Part shown: positions 10,339 to 18,646 of the stretch, one piece after another
Layout: each line of letters opens with the position of its first letter
Numbering within the stretch: the stretch's first letter is position 1
Assembly: GCA_900079765.1 (NCBI GenBank)
Contig: LT599017.1
Location: 1,891,766-1,955,765 of the forward strand
Direction: 5' to 3'
DNA from: an uncultured Eubacteriales bacterium
GTDB taxonomy: Bacteria; Bacillota; Clostridia; Oscillospirales; Oscillospiraceae
Length of the DNA: 64,000 nucleotides
Position numbers and translations under genes: made by a program
The notes under the pieces: generated by a model
Database searches by the model: none
What the model was told of the DNA's origin: nothing
What the model saw: the letters and a program-made list of their open reading frames with translations, nothing else

Positions 10339-11730
10339 CTATTCCATGTCGCGCACGATTTCTTTAAAGAGGTTGCCCCGCTCCGCAAAGTTCTTGAATT
10401 TGTCGAAGGAGGCACATGCCGGGGATAGAATCACCACGTCCCCCGGACGGGCCGCCCCGGCGGCCACCATGACGGCACGATGGAAGTCGTCGTACTCCGC
10501 GATGGGCGGGCAATCCTCCGCATAGCCGGGGGCATTTTCCACCGCCGCGCGGATCTTGGGAGCGGTATCCCCTGTCAGTACAAGTACCTTTACATGCTCA
10601 ACAATCTCAGGCCCTAGTTCGTCAAAGGGGATGTGCTTATCATATCCCCCGGCAATCAAGATGACCTTCTCGTGGAAGGATCTCAGCCCAGCGATGGTGC
10701 GGGAAGGGCTGGAGGCGATGGAGTCGTTATAGTAGCGCACGCCATTGAAGGTGCGCACCAGTTCGATGCGGTGCTCCACGCCGCCAAAGCTGCGGGCAAA
10801 GACCCGGATGGTCTCGTCGGAGACGAGGCCGTCTACCGCTGCGATAGCGGCCATGTAGTTTTCCACGTTATGCTCCCCTGGGAGCAGGATGTCTCCCAGC
10901 GGCAGGACGGACCGGCTGCCGTCCTCATCAGAACACCAGATGGCCCCGTCCTTCACATAGACCCCTTTATCCAGTACCGTTTTTCGGCTGAACATGGTGA
11001 CACGGCTCCTGGTCTCCTGTGCAAAGCCCCGGGTGATGTCGTTATCGTAATTGAAGACGGCCAGATCCTCGCTCTCCTGGTGGAGGAAGATGTTCTTCTT
11101 GGCGTGTACGTATTCCTCCATGGACCTGTGCACGTCCAGGTGGTTGGGGGCCAGGTTGGTGACGACGGCGATGTCGGGGCTCAGATTCATGGTCATGAGC
11201 TGAAAGGAGGACAGCTCCAGCACCACCATGTCGTCCGGCTCCATGTTGGCGACCTCGGCCAAAAGCGGTTTCCCGATGTTGCCGCCGATGTATACGCTCA
11301 GCCCGGCTTTTTTCAAGAGCTCCGCGATAATGGTGGTGGTGGTGGTCTTCCCGTCGCTTCCGGTGACGGCGATAATCTCGCAGGGGCAGACCTGGAAGAA
11401 GACCTCCATCTCCGAGGTGACAAGGCTCCCCCGTTTCCTGGCAGCCTCCAACTGAGGCACGTCAGGCCGCAGACCCGGCGTGCGAAAAATCACGTCGCAG
11501 CCCTCCAGGTGGTCCAAATAGTCCTCGCCCAGATAGACTTCCGCGCCCAGGCTCTCCAGCGCCTCAATGACGCCGCCAAAGCTCTCGCGTGAGCTCTTGT
11601 CGCAGGCGATGACGCATATATTCGCCCGCAGCAGCAGCTTGATGAGCGGCGTGTTGGAGACGCCGATGCCGATAACTGCCACGCGCTTGCCTCGCAGGCT
11701 TTCCAGATACTCCTGTATGGTAGAACGCAA
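10339..11730 (-). CDS. murD: UDP-N-acetylmuramoyl-L-alanine--D-glutamate ligase
   Basis: 463 aa. It adds D-Glu to UDP-MurNAc-L-Ala with ATP in cytosolic peptidoglycan precursor synthesis. It has the N-terminal Rossmann-like domain (VAVIGIGVSN), the Mur ligase ATP loop GSDGKTTTT (about 118-126), NLAPNHLDVH, EHNVENYMAAIAA and the C-terminal domain with YNDSIASSPSRTIAGL and GGYDKH. A TTG start at 11730 is used with GGAGGG upstream; no ATG lies before the conserved core. It stands alone here and not in a dcw cluster. It is downstream of the 6S-like RNA promoter, so read-through transcription is possible. Confidence 0.95.
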   Translation of the reverse strand: MRSTIQEYLESLRGKRVAVIGIGVSNTPLIKLLLRANICVIACDKSSRESFGGVIEALESLGAEVYLGEDYLDHLEGCDVIFRTPGLRPDVPQLEAARKRGSLVTSEMEVFFQVCPCEIIAVTGSDGKTTTTTIIAELLKKAGLSVYIGGNIGKPLLAEVANMEPDDMVVLELSSFQLMTMNLSPDIAVVTNLAPNHLDVHRSMEEYVHAKKNIFLHQESEDLAVFNYDNDITRGFAQETRSRVTMFSRKTVLDKGVYVKDGAIWCSDEDGSRSVLPLGDILLPGEHNVENYMAAIAAVDGLVSDETIRVFARSFGGVEHRIELVRTFNGVRYYNDSIASSPSRTIAGLRSFHEKVILIAGGYDKHIPFDELGPEIVEHVKVLVLTGDTAPKIRAAVENAPGYAEDCPPIAEYDDFHRAVMVAAGAARPGDVVILSPACASFDKFKNFAERGNLFKEIVRDME

Positions 11731-11762
11731 GGTGGATCCCTCCCCTAGTCAGTCTCTTATGC

Positions 11763-11909
11763 AAACTACCGTCGGTTGAAAAAGAGCGACACGCCTGAAG
11801 CAGGCCCCAATAGGCGCTGGCGGAGTTCTAAATCAAGAAGAATACTGCGGCCAGGCATGTGGCAGGCCCATTAAAAACTGTGTCTCCTCTTGTCAGCCGA
11901 TGGTAATAC
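11763..11909 (-). ncRNA. 6S-like structured RNA candidate (or structured murD leader)
   Basis: A consensus promoter starts a transcript near 11909. Its 5' arm TACCATCGGCTG (11905-11894) pairs with CAACCGACGGTA (11778-11767) with two mismatches. The helix then continues as AAGAG/CTCTT and GACAC/GTGTC across small internal loops. The roughly 85 bases between form a large bubble and an apical stem (CTGG/CCAG and AGTTCT-type pairing around 11835). A long interrupted rod with a central bubble in about 150 nt is the architecture of 6S RNA, which binds RNA polymerase. No terminator is seen, so a leader of murD is the alternative. Class not proven. Confidence 0.4.
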
Positions 11910-11912
11910 TAT

Positions 11913-11941
11913 ATTATATAACGCAGAGGGAGAAATTTCAA
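11913..11941 (-). promoter_or_regulatory. Strong promoter of the 6S-like RNA/murD transcript
   Basis: TTGAAA (11936-11941), a 17-base spacer, and TATAAT (11913-11918). Confidence 0.75.
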
Positions 11942-11991
11942 TTGGAACGGGCTCTAATCTTGTCTTTTGAAAGGTCAAATAATAACTCTAT

Positions 11992-12020
11992 TTGACAATC
12001 CGTCTCCCATCGGTTAGAAT
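11992..12020 (+). promoter_or_regulatory. rnpB promoter
   Basis: TTGACA (11992-11997), a 17-base spacer, and TAGAAT (12015-12020), placing the start near the 5' end of RNase P RNA at about 12027. Confidence 0.85.
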
Positions 12021-12026
12021 AGTCTC

Positions 12027-12423
12027 CGCAAGTAGGCTGGACAGCCGCGCGGCTGGGCCCAACGGCCCTTTCGTGAGGAAAGTCCGGGCTCCACAGGGCA
12101 AGGATAACGGGTAACACCCGCCGGGGGCGACCCTAGGACAAGTGCAACAGAGATAAACCGCCGGCGGCCGCCTGAATATGCAGAGATAACGTAATGTCCG
12201 CATATTCAGGTGGTTGTCGGTAAGGATGGAAAGGCGGAGATAAGCGCCCGCCCGATGACGTGTGAAAGCGCTCATCGCTGTAAACTCTATCCGGAGCAAC
12301 GCCGTGGGAGAGCATATGACCGGCCCGGTCGCTCTCAGGAGGCGGCTGGAGCGTGTCGGCAACGGCACGTCGAGATAGATGGCTGTCTTAAATGACAGAA
12401 CCCGGCTTACAGGCCTGCTTGCA
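12027..12423 (+). ncRNA. rnpB: RNase P RNA, catalytic subunit
   Basis: About 397 nt. P1 forms between GCAAGTAGGC near the 5' end and GCCTGCTTGC at 12413-12422 (one G-U pair). The hallmark conserved blocks are present: GAGGAAAGTCCGGGCTCC at about 12074, the CR-II/CR-III block with AGGACAAGTGCAACAGAGA and AAACCGCC, the AAACTCTATCCGGAGCAAC stretch, and the 3' P4 strand ACAGAACCCGGCTTA. Together with the protein RnpA it trims tRNA 5' leaders. The overall layout looks like the ancestral A type, but subtype is inferred. Ends are set from P1 and the promoter and may be off by a few bases. Confidence 0.96.
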
Positions 12424-12428
12424 AAAAA

Positions 12429-12460
12429 GCACCGAACCTAAGTGGTTCGGTGCTTTTTTA
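12429..12460. terminator. Terminator after rnpB
   Basis: AGCACCGAACC, loop TAAGT, GGTTCGGTGCT, then six T. The A-run on the other side lets it also serve the convergent CPBP gene. Confidence 0.92.
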
Positions 12461-12464
12461 ATCC

Positions 12465-13391
12465 TCAGGCGATGGGGCGAACGGAGAGGATCAAATTGAA
12501 GATGCAGTACAAGGGCCAAAGTAAGATCAGCGGATTCAATAGGAATCGGCGCCTTGAGTATTCCGGCTGGACCTCCGTACGAGGGCGCAGACAGGCCAGA
12601 ACTCGGTTCCTGTGCTTGATAAGAAGGAATGCTCCGATCACACCGAGTATGATGTAGGTCAGAGGAGTCAGTAAGAGAATATTGGTTTTCGTCAGCCCGC
12701 CGAGTGCCTGAGGAATAATAGAGACCGCATTGTTGAGTGCGTGGAGCAGATACGCAGTTTTGATACTGCCGGTCCTTAACGTGATATATCCCCAAGCCAT
12801 GCCCGACAAAAAGGGGACAAACATCTGTGAAAAATTCCCGTGACCAATGGAAAAGAAAGCGGCGGAAACCAGGACTGCGAAGAAATCCCCATAGGGTTTT
12901 AGCGCCGAGAGCAGCAGTCCGCGGGTGAAAAACTCCTCATAAAGCGGCCCAATTAAAATAGAGAGAAGGAGCCAGCAGATGATGATATAGGGTCTGTCTA
13001 AGCGCCCAAAGAGCTCAAGCAACTCGTTGGAAGACTGCTGACCGAAGACTTGGAGCAGATTGAGTACGGGAACCGACAAGAGGAACCCTACCAATGTGAG
13101 AAAGAAGCAGATGGGGACATAATACCCCAGATTCCTCCAAGCTACCTTACTCCCGGCCCAAACTGAACGCAGGGAGACGCCCAGCAGCTTGCCCATCAAC
13201 GGCAGAAACAGGGCAAAATTGAGGGCATAGGTGAAGAACATACGCCAAATGCTCTGCTCCAGGGGCGCGGCATGGTTCCCGGCGATGATACCTACCAAGA
13301 GCGCCGGGATCAGCGGCGTGAGCTGTGTTAGAAAGCACATCAACCCCACGCGCGTCGCTGGGGATCGACTAACGGATTTCGTCTCCATCAT
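12465..13391 (-). CDS. CPBP family intramembrane glutamic endopeptidase (CAAX-like)
   Basis: 308 aa with about eight membrane segments. The protease core carries EEFFTRG (the EExxxR motif), FSIGHGNF (second His) and HALNNAV (HxxxN), the Abi/CPBP catalytic signature of membrane-embedded proteases. Bacterial members take part in bacteriocin self-immunity or envelope processing; nothing nearby indicates the substrate. The start is the ATG with GGGAGGG 6 bases upstream, giving a residue-2 Met-Glu-Thr start. It has its own promoter and is flanked by terminators, so it is a single-gene unit. Confidence 0.88.
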   Translation of the reverse strand: MMETKSVSRSPATRVGLMCFLTQLTPLIPALLVGIIAGNHAAPLEQSIWRMFFTYALNFALFLPLMGKLLGVSLRSVWAGSKVAWRNLGYYVPICFFLTLVGFLLSVPVLNLLQVFGQQSSNELLELFGRLDRPYIIICWLLLSILIGPLYEEFFTRGLLLSALKPYGDFFAVLVSAAFFSIGHGNFSQMFVPFLSGMAWGYITLRTGSIKTAYLLHALNNAVSIIPQALGGLTKTNILLLTPLTYIILGVIGAFLLIKHRNRVLACLRPRTEVQPEYSRRRFLLNPLILLWPLYCIFNLILSVRPIA

Positions 13392-13412
13392 AGGTTCCCT
13401 CCCTTGGGGTAC

Positions 13413-13440
13413 AGTATAACACATCTTCCAAAATTTTCAA
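13413..13440 (-). promoter_or_regulatory. CPBP gene promoter
   Basis: TTGAAA (13435-13440), 16-base spacer, TATACT (13413-13418), about 22 bases before the ATG. Confidence 0.65.
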
Positions 13441-13444
13441 TACG

Positions 13445-13477
13445 AAGCAGCGAGCAGCCAAAGGCCGCCCGCTGCTT
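13445..13477. terminator. Hairpin downstream of tyrS
   Basis: AAGCAGCG and CGCTGCTT enclose an inner GCC/GGC stem. The T-run is on the plus side, so termination of the minus-strand tyrS transcript would rely mostly on the hairpin. Confidence 0.5.
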
Positions 13478-13488
13478 TTTTGCCTCTA

Positions 13489-14715
13489 TTACTCCAGAAT
13501 GGCCCTGTGGAAGACCTTCTTGCCCTTTTTGATCATGGCGCCCTCTTTGCCGAAGTCAGCGGCGGTGAGGCTGTGGGTGATCTCGCTGATCTTCTGCCCA
13601 TTGACCTCCACGCCTCCCTGCTGGACCAGCCGGCGGGCCTCGCCCCTGGAGGGAGCCAGGCCGCACTTGACCATCAGCTCCAAAAGGCCGATAGCGCCGT
13701 CGGTCAGGTCGGCGGCGGTGATGGTAGTCATGGGCATGTTGGCGAGGTCGCCCCCCTTGGAGAAGAGGGCCTTGGCCGCGTCCAGGGCCTTTTGCGCCTC
13801 AGCCTCGTCGTGGACTAGTTTTGTCAGCTCAAAGGCCAGCAGCTCTTTGGCGGCGTTGAGCTGGCTGCCCTCCCAGGCCGCCATGACGTCGATCTCCTCC
13901 AGTGGCACGTCGGTGAGCATCCGCAGGCACTTGATGACATCGGCGTCGTCGATGTTGCGCCAGTACTGGAAGAAGTCGTATGGGCTGGTCTTGTTGGGAT
14001 CCAGCCACACGGCGCCCGACTGGGTCTTGCCCATCTTCTTCCCCTCGGAGGTGAGGAGCAGAGTGATGGTCATGCCGTAGGCGTCCTTGCCCAGCTTGCG
14101 GCGGATGAGCTCGGTGCCGCCCAGGATGTTGCTCCACTGGTCGTCCCCACCGCACTGGAGGTTGCAGCCGTTGTGCTGGAACATATGGTAGAAGTCGTAG
14201 CTCTGCATGATCATATAGTTAAACTCCAGGAAGGAGAGCCCCTTCTCCATGCGCTGCTTATAGCACTCGGCCCGAAGCATATTGTTTACCGAGAAGCAGG
14301 CGCCCACCTCCCGCAGGAGCTCCACATAGTTGAGCTTCAAGAGCCAGTCGGCGTTGTTGAGCATGATGGCCTTACCGGGACCGAAGTCGATGAACTTGCT
14401 CATCTGCTGCCGGAAGACCTCGCAGTTGTGCTCGATGGTCTCCACCGTCATCACCTGACGCATGTCGCTTCGGCCGGAGGGGTCGCCAACCATGCCGGTA
14501 CCGCCGCCGATGAGGGCAATGGGCCGGTTGCCCGCCCGCTGCATCCGGCGCATCAGGTTCAGAGCCATGAAGTGGCCCACGTGGAGGGAGTCGGCGGTTG
14601 GATCAAAGCCGATGTAGAACGTGGCCTGCCCAGCGTTGATGAGCTCCTTGATCTCCTCCTCGTCGGTCATCTGGGCGATCAGCCCGCGGGCCTTCAGTTC
14701 GTCAAATAGTGTCAT
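13489..14715 (-). CDS. tyrS: Tyrosyl-tRNA synthetase
   Basis: 408 aa class Ic synthetase, charging tRNA-Tyr with tyrosine. The HIGH-type motif is LHVGH (residues 44-48), GGGTGMVGDPSGR follows, and the KMSKS-type loop is KMGKT. FDPTADSLH, YDFYHMFQHNGCNLQCGGDDQWSNI and the C-terminal S4 RNA-binding domain (SRGEARRLVQQGGVEVNGQ) are all present. The ATG lies 14 bases inside the end of the upstream acetyltransferase gene, so the two are translationally coupled. Both are controlled by the Tyr T-box upstream. Confidence 0.97.
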   Translation of the reverse strand: MTLFDELKARGLIAQMTDEEEIKELINAGQATFYIGFDPTADSLHVGHFMALNLMRRMQRAGNRPIALIGGGTGMVGDPSGRSDMRQVMTVETIEHNCEVFRQQMSKFIDFGPGKAIMLNNADWLLKLNYVELLREVGACFSVNNMLRAECYKQRMEKGLSFLEFNYMIMQSYDFYHMFQHNGCNLQCGGDDQWSNILGGTELIRRKLGKDAYGMTITLLLTSEGKKMGKTQSGAVWLDPNKTSPYDFFQYWRNIDDADVIKCLRMLTDVPLEEIDVMAAWEGSQLNAAKELLAFELTKLVHDEAEAQKALDAAKALFSKGGDLANMPMTTITAADLTDGAIGLLELMVKCGLAPSRGEARRLVQQGGVEVNGQKISEITHSLTAADFGKEGAMIKKGKKVFHRAILE

Positions 14716-15208
14716 TGTCTCGTTCTCCTTTTTTCTTGAATTGATATCTCATAGAGCAGGTCTTTGGTGCAAAACCAATTTTTTGATAAAAATCAAAAGC
14801 TCCGTCCGGCATTAAAACAACCTGTAATTCCACGCAGTCCGCACCCGCGTTCTGAGCACGGCGGCTGACCTCTTCCATAAGGGTGTGCCCAATTCCGCCT
14901 TTGCGGCAGGTTTCCTGCACATACAGGTCCTTGATATAAGCTAATTTTTCCCCTTTCCACGGTGGGTCATCCGATGTACGCTCCCGCCATTCCGCCAAGC
15001 AAACCCCAAGCAGAGCGCCATCCTCTCTCTCCGCGACAACCGAGAGAATATTCTCTTCGAGCAGACGAGCCTGAAATTCCTCTTTTGGCAATGCTTCTGA
15101 TGTGTCACCAAAGATGTCAGGCCGGTGCTTTACGTGGATCGCGTGCAGCTGTTGTATCATTGCAAGGACTTGAGGGTAGTCGGCGCTTTGAAGTGTTCTA
15201 ATTTTCAT
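14702..15208 (-). CDS. GNAT family N-acetyltransferase encoded between the Tyr T-box and tyrS
   Basis: 168 aa. GNAT fold: strand beta4 LAYIKDLYVQETCRKGGIGHTLMEEV contains the acetyl-CoA loop RKGGIG (R/QxxGxG/A type), and DFYQKIGFAPK near the C-terminus is the usual last motif. The start at 15208 is chosen for GGGAGGG 8 bases upstream; an upstream in-frame ATG has no such site. It is the first gene after the Tyr T-box and overlaps tyrS. Its expression should therefore rise when uncharged tRNA-Tyr accumulates. Substrate unknown; it may act on an amino acid, a tRNA-linked amino acid or a protein. Confidence 0.85.
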   Translation of the reverse strand: MKIRTLQSADYPQVLAMIQQLHAIHVKHRPDIFGDTSEALPKEEFQARLLEENILSVVAEREDGALLGVCLAEWRERTSDDPPWKGEKLAYIKDLYVQETCRKGGIGHTLMEEVSRRAQNAGADCVELQVVLMPDGAFDFYQKIGFAPKTCSMRYQFKKKGERDNDTI

Positions 15209-15248
15209 ATCGCGCGCCCTCCCTTTGCCAGAACAAATTTCATACAAA

Positions 15249-15522
15249 AACGCCCCCTGTCCCTATGGACAGAGGGCGTAAAAAACGCGGTACCACCTCT
15301 GGTTCGCCCTCTCCTCGCGGAAAAGGGCCTCGTCGAGTGCCAACACACTCCCACGCGCTAACGGGCGTACCCGACACGGCCCTACTACGCCCTACAGGCG
15401 GTTCAGGCGGCTGCTCCGAGGGGTATTCACAAGCGCGTCCCGTCCCCCTTCCACCAGTACAGGGGCTCTCTGCGCGCGGACACGGTCTTGCTACTCTTCC
15501 TCGTCATCACAGTTCCATTATG
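15249..15522 (-). promoter_or_regulatory. Tyrosine-specific T-box leader
   Basis: Stem I begins after the promoter with the GAGGAAGAGTAG element and the AGAGAGC and CTGGTGGAAGG loops. The specifier bulge reads GAA-TAC (minus strand, plus 15423-15428), i.e. Tyr codon UAC. The T-box sequence AGGTGGTACCGCG (15298-15286) carries UGGU, whose fourth base pairs with discriminator A, as in tRNA-Tyr. A terminator follows: CGCCCTCTGTCC/GGGACAGGGGGCG plus T5 (15279-15249). Uncharged tRNA-Tyr would favour the antiterminator and transcription of the acetyltransferase-tyrS pair. Confidence 0.95.
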
Positions 15523-15528
15523 GCAAAT

Positions 15529-15557
15529 ATTATAAAGGGTCCGCCGCAGTTTGTCAA
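15529..15557 (-). promoter_or_regulatory. Perfect-consensus promoter of the T-box operon
   Basis: TTGACA (15552-15557), 17-base spacer, TATAAT (15529-15534). Confidence 0.9.
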
Positions 15558-15580
15558 CAGGGGTTTGCAGTAGTATGGCC

Positions 15581-17272
15581 TTATGCTCTGCTCATATACC
15601 GCTCGGCGGCATCCAGCAGCTCTCCGGCCCCCTCCAGCATGGCGCTGGTAATATGTGCGCCGCCGGTGAGCCGGGCCAATTCCTCCTTGCGGCGATCCCT
15701 GGAGAGGGTCTCAACGTGTGTAAAGGTCCTTCCCTTGCTCTCCCCCTTTTCCACGGAAAAATGTACATCCGCCATGGCGGCAATCTGGGGCAGATGGGTA
15801 ACGCAGAGGACCTGCTTGTGAGCGGCCACGTCTGCCATTTTCTCGGCCACCTTCTGGGCCGCCCGGCCCGAAACGCCGGTGTCTACCTCATCGAAGACCA
15901 AGGTGGTCACGTCGTCGTTCTCAGCCAGCACATTTTTAAGGGCCAGCATGATCCGGGCGAGCTCGCCGCCCGAGGCGATCTTCTGGATGGGCTTCAATGC
16001 CTCGCCCATGTTGGCCGACATGAGGAATTGCACCTCATCCATGCCGGTGCCATCCAGACCCAGATCCCCGGGTTTGGGGCTGAATTCAGCCTTAAACTGC
16101 ACCTTAGGCATATCCAGCTGGGCAAGCTCGGACTGGATGCGTTTCTCTAAAACATCCGCGGCCTTGTGCCGGGCAGCGGAAAGTGTTTTTGCTTTCTCAC
16201 CAGCCAGTTTCAAGGCCTCTGCGTATTTTTTCTCCAGACGAAGGATGGAATCGTCTGCGTCCTCGATGCTGTTTAGCTCCGTCTTGCAGCGGCTTAGGTA
16301 CTCCAGCATCTCCTCCACGCTGCTGCCGTACTTCTTTTTAAGGCGGAAGATTGCCTCCAAGCGGCTCTCCAGCTCATCTAGCTCACCGGGCTCAAAATCA
16401 AAGCTGCCCCGCAGATCCCGCAGCAGCTCTGCCGCGTCGTCGGCGGCGCAGCGCAGCTCGGTCAGCTTTTCCAGCAGCTCGGCGGCTTGGGCACTCATAC
16501 GGGCGGCGGGGGCGAGAGAGCGCTCCGCCTCCGCGATGAGAGAGGCGGCCCCTTCCGCGTCCTCGTTGCCGGAGAGGGCGGTATGAGCGCCCTCTACTGC
16601 GTCCATCAGCTTGCCCGCATTGCGCAGGAGGTTGCGACGCTCAGTCAACTCCTCGTCCTCCCCCGCTTTCAGACCCGCACGCTCCAACTCGTTGATCTGA
16701 AAATTCAGGCTGTCGATACGGCGGGATTTCTCGGCCTCGTCCATCCGCAGGGAGGATATCTCGTGCCTGATGGCAGACAGGGCCTCAAAGGATGACTGAT
16801 AGTCGGATAAAAGCGCCTCTGTGCCTCCGAAACGGTCCAGGTATGAGAGGTGACAGCGCTCGTCCAAAAGCTGCTGGCCGTCGTGCTGGCCGTGAATGTT
16901 GACCAGCTGCCCACCAAGCGCCTTGAGCTGTGAGACCGTAATGAGCCGCCCGCCCAGGCGGCAGATATTCTTGCCGTCGGGCTGTATCTCCCGCTGGAGA
17001 ATCAAGTTCCCATCCTCGTCGGGGCCCATTCCATTCTCCTCGAACCAAGACAGTCTGGGCAGGGCGCAGAAAACCGCCTCCACCAGCGCGGACTTGGCCC
17101 CGGTACGGATGAGGTCCCGGCTGGTCCGCTCGCCGATGACGGCCCCGATGGCATCCACCACGATGGATTTACCCGCACCGGTCTCGCCGGTGAGGGCGTT
17201 AAAGCCGCCGCCGAACTGAATGTCCGCCGACTCAATCACCGCGATATTTTCAATGTGCAGCAGGGATAGCAC
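15581..17272 (-). CDS. recN: DNA repair protein RecN
   Basis: 563 aa SMC-like ATPase acting in double-strand break repair. Walker A is GETGAGKS near residue 32. Central coiled coils run from about 150 to 370, rich in Glu/Leu/Lys/Arg. ABC signature SGGELARIMLALK and Walker B LVFDEVDTGVSG follow. A further in-frame start exists upstream, but it would translate across the GAGGAGG ribosome binding site, so the GTG at 17272 is preferred and gives LSLLHIENIAVIE, the normal RecN N-terminus. It lies 49 bases after argR in the usual argR-recN order. Confidence 0.96.
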   Translation of the reverse strand: MLSLLHIENIAVIESADIQFGGGFNALTGETGAGKSIVVDAIGAVIGERTSRDLIRTGAKSALVEAVFCALPRLSWFEENGMGPDEDGNLILQREIQPDGKNICRLGGRLITVSQLKALGGQLVNIHGQHDGQQLLDERCHLSYLDRFGGTEALLSDYQSSFEALSAIRHEISSLRMDEAEKSRRIDSLNFQINELERAGLKAGEDEELTERRNLLRNAGKLMDAVEGAHTALSGNEDAEGAASLIAEAERSLAPAARMSAQAAELLEKLTELRCAADDAAELLRDLRGSFDFEPGELDELESRLEAIFRLKKKYGSSVEEMLEYLSRCKTELNSIEDADDSILRLEKKYAEALKLAGEKAKTLSAARHKAADVLEKRIQSELAQLDMPKVQFKAEFSPKPGDLGLDGTGMDEVQFLMSANMGEALKPIQKIASGGELARIMLALKNVLAENDDVTTLVFDEVDTGVSGRAAQKVAEKMADVAAHKQVLCVTHLPQIAAMADVHFSVEKGESKGRTFTHVETLSRDRRKEELARLTGGAHITSAMLEGAGELLDAAERYMSRA

Positions 17273-17321
17273 GGCAAAACTCCTCCTCCACGCCACCGTG
17301 AGCGGCAGAAAAATGGGCGAG

Positions 17322-17774
17322 CTATTTCAGCAGCTTGTGTATCTCGGCGCAGAACTCGGCTGCCGACTCGTTGGTGCGCATGATGAGAACGGCAGTGTCG
17401 TCACCTGCAAGTGAGCCCACCATGTCTGGGATGTCCATACCGTCCAGCGCCGCGCCCGCAGCCCCGGCAAGGCCCGGCATGGTCTTCACCACCACGATGT
17501 TTTGGGCCACGTCAAAGGAGGTGACTCCCTCGCGGAAGATGGTGAGCAGCCGCCCCGCGAAGTTGAGAGAGGTCTTCCGGTCGGAGACCACGTACTTATA
17601 GGTGCCGTATTTGGTGAGCTCCTTGATGAGGTGAAGCTCCTTGATGTCACGGGAGATGGTTGCCTGGGTGGAGGTGACGCCCCGAGCCTTGAGCTGCTCG
17701 AGAAGCTGGTCCTGCGTCTCCACGTCCATCTCCGCGACGATACGCAGTATTTCTTCCTGTCGCTTATTCTTCAT
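17322..17774 (-). CDS. argR: Arginine repressor
   Basis: 150 aa. The N-terminal winged helix has STQATISRDIKELHLIK (about 36-52). The C-terminal hexamerisation and arginine-binding domain has GSLAGDDTAVLIMR. ArgR represses arginine biosynthesis and activates catabolism when arginine is high. The ATG at 17774 gives MKNKRQEEIL; the in-frame TTG six codons earlier has no good site. It starts 4 bases after nadK. No ARG box was looked for elsewhere because no arginine genes lie in the window. Confidence 0.95.
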   Translation of the reverse strand: MKNKRQEEILRIVAEMDVETQDQLLEQLKARGVTSTQATISRDIKELHLIKELTKYGTYKYVVSDRKTSLNFAGRLLTIFREGVTSFDVAQNIVVVKTMPGLAGAAGAALDGMDIPDMVGSLAGDDTAVLIMRTNESAAEFCAEIHKLLK

Positions 17775-17778
17775 ACCA

Positions 17779-18645
17779 TCACCCGTTTCCAAGTTTTTGA
17801 TTCATGATCTCATAAAAGCTTCGGTTGGATAGGCGCACCAGCCGCGTCACGGCCTGGGACTTACGGACCTCCACCGTGTCCCCGCCAGAGAGCTTAACGG
17901 CCTTGCCGCCGTCCACCGTGAGGTAGGCCGTCTTGCGGGCCAGCTTGCCCAGCCGGGCCGATACCACCCGCTCCTGGCTCAGAACGATGGGCCGGGCGTG
18001 GAGGGCGTGGGCACAGATGGGGGTAACGATGATGTTTTCCGCCGTGGGCTCCACAATGGGCCCACCTGCCGACAGGGAGTAGGCCGTAGAGCCGGTGGGA
18101 GTGCAAACGATGAGGCCGTCACCCCCAAAGTCGGAGAGGAGCATCTTATCCCCATAGACCGACAGGTCGATGATGCGAGCCACCGCCCCCTTGGTGATGA
18201 CCGCGTCGTTAAGGGCCAGGTCCTCGTAGACGGTCTTACCCTCATGGATCACGCGCACATCCAACATCATGCGGGACTCCAGGGTGTACTTCCGCTCGGC
18301 GAGCCTGCCCAGCAGGCTCAGCTCGCTCTGCTCCAGCTCTGCCATATAACCCACGCTGCCCATGTTGACGCCCATGATAGGCACGCCGCAGGCGTTTGCG
18401 TCCTTCGCCGCGTGAAGGATCGTGCCGTCCCCGCCGAAACAGATAAGCATGTCCGCGCTTTTCAGTTCGCTTTGCATGTCAAGGAAATGGGCATTCTTAG
18501 GCAGCTCCAGACGGCTCCCCTTCTCCGGCACAAAAGGAAGGCACATCGCGGTCTGGATACCCGCCGCCTTCAAAATGCGCTCGGCCGCGAGGGCGGAGCG
18601 TAAAAGCTTATCCCGGTAGGGATTGGGGCTCAAAACAACTTTCAT
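17779..18645 (-). CDS. nadK: NAD kinase
   Basis: 288 aa. Phosphorylates NAD+ to NADP+ with ATP or polyphosphate. The diacylglycerol-kinase-like fold shows GGDGT at residues 71-75, LNDAVITKG, and TPTGSTAYSLSAGGPIV. GGAGGGGG lies 6 bases before the ATG at 18645; the longer in-frame N-terminus is not conserved. It is one gene in the conserved Firmicute run dxs-tlyA-nadK-argR-recN, with 1 base between it and tlyA. Confidence 0.96.
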   Translation of the reverse strand: MKVVLSPNPYRDKLLRSALAAERILKAAGIQTAMCLPFVPEKGSRLELPKNAHFLDMQSELKSADMLICFGGDGTILHAAKDANACGVPIMGVNMGSVGYMAELEQSELSLLGRLAERKYTLESRMMLDVRVIHEGKTVYEDLALNDAVITKGAVARIIDLSVYGDKMLLSDFGGDGLIVCTPTGSTAYSLSAGGPIVEPTAENIIVTPICAHALHARPIVLSQERVVSARLGKLARKTAYLTVDGGKAVKLSGGDTVEVRKSQAVTRLVRLSNRSFYEIMNQKLGNG

Positions 18646-18646
18646 C

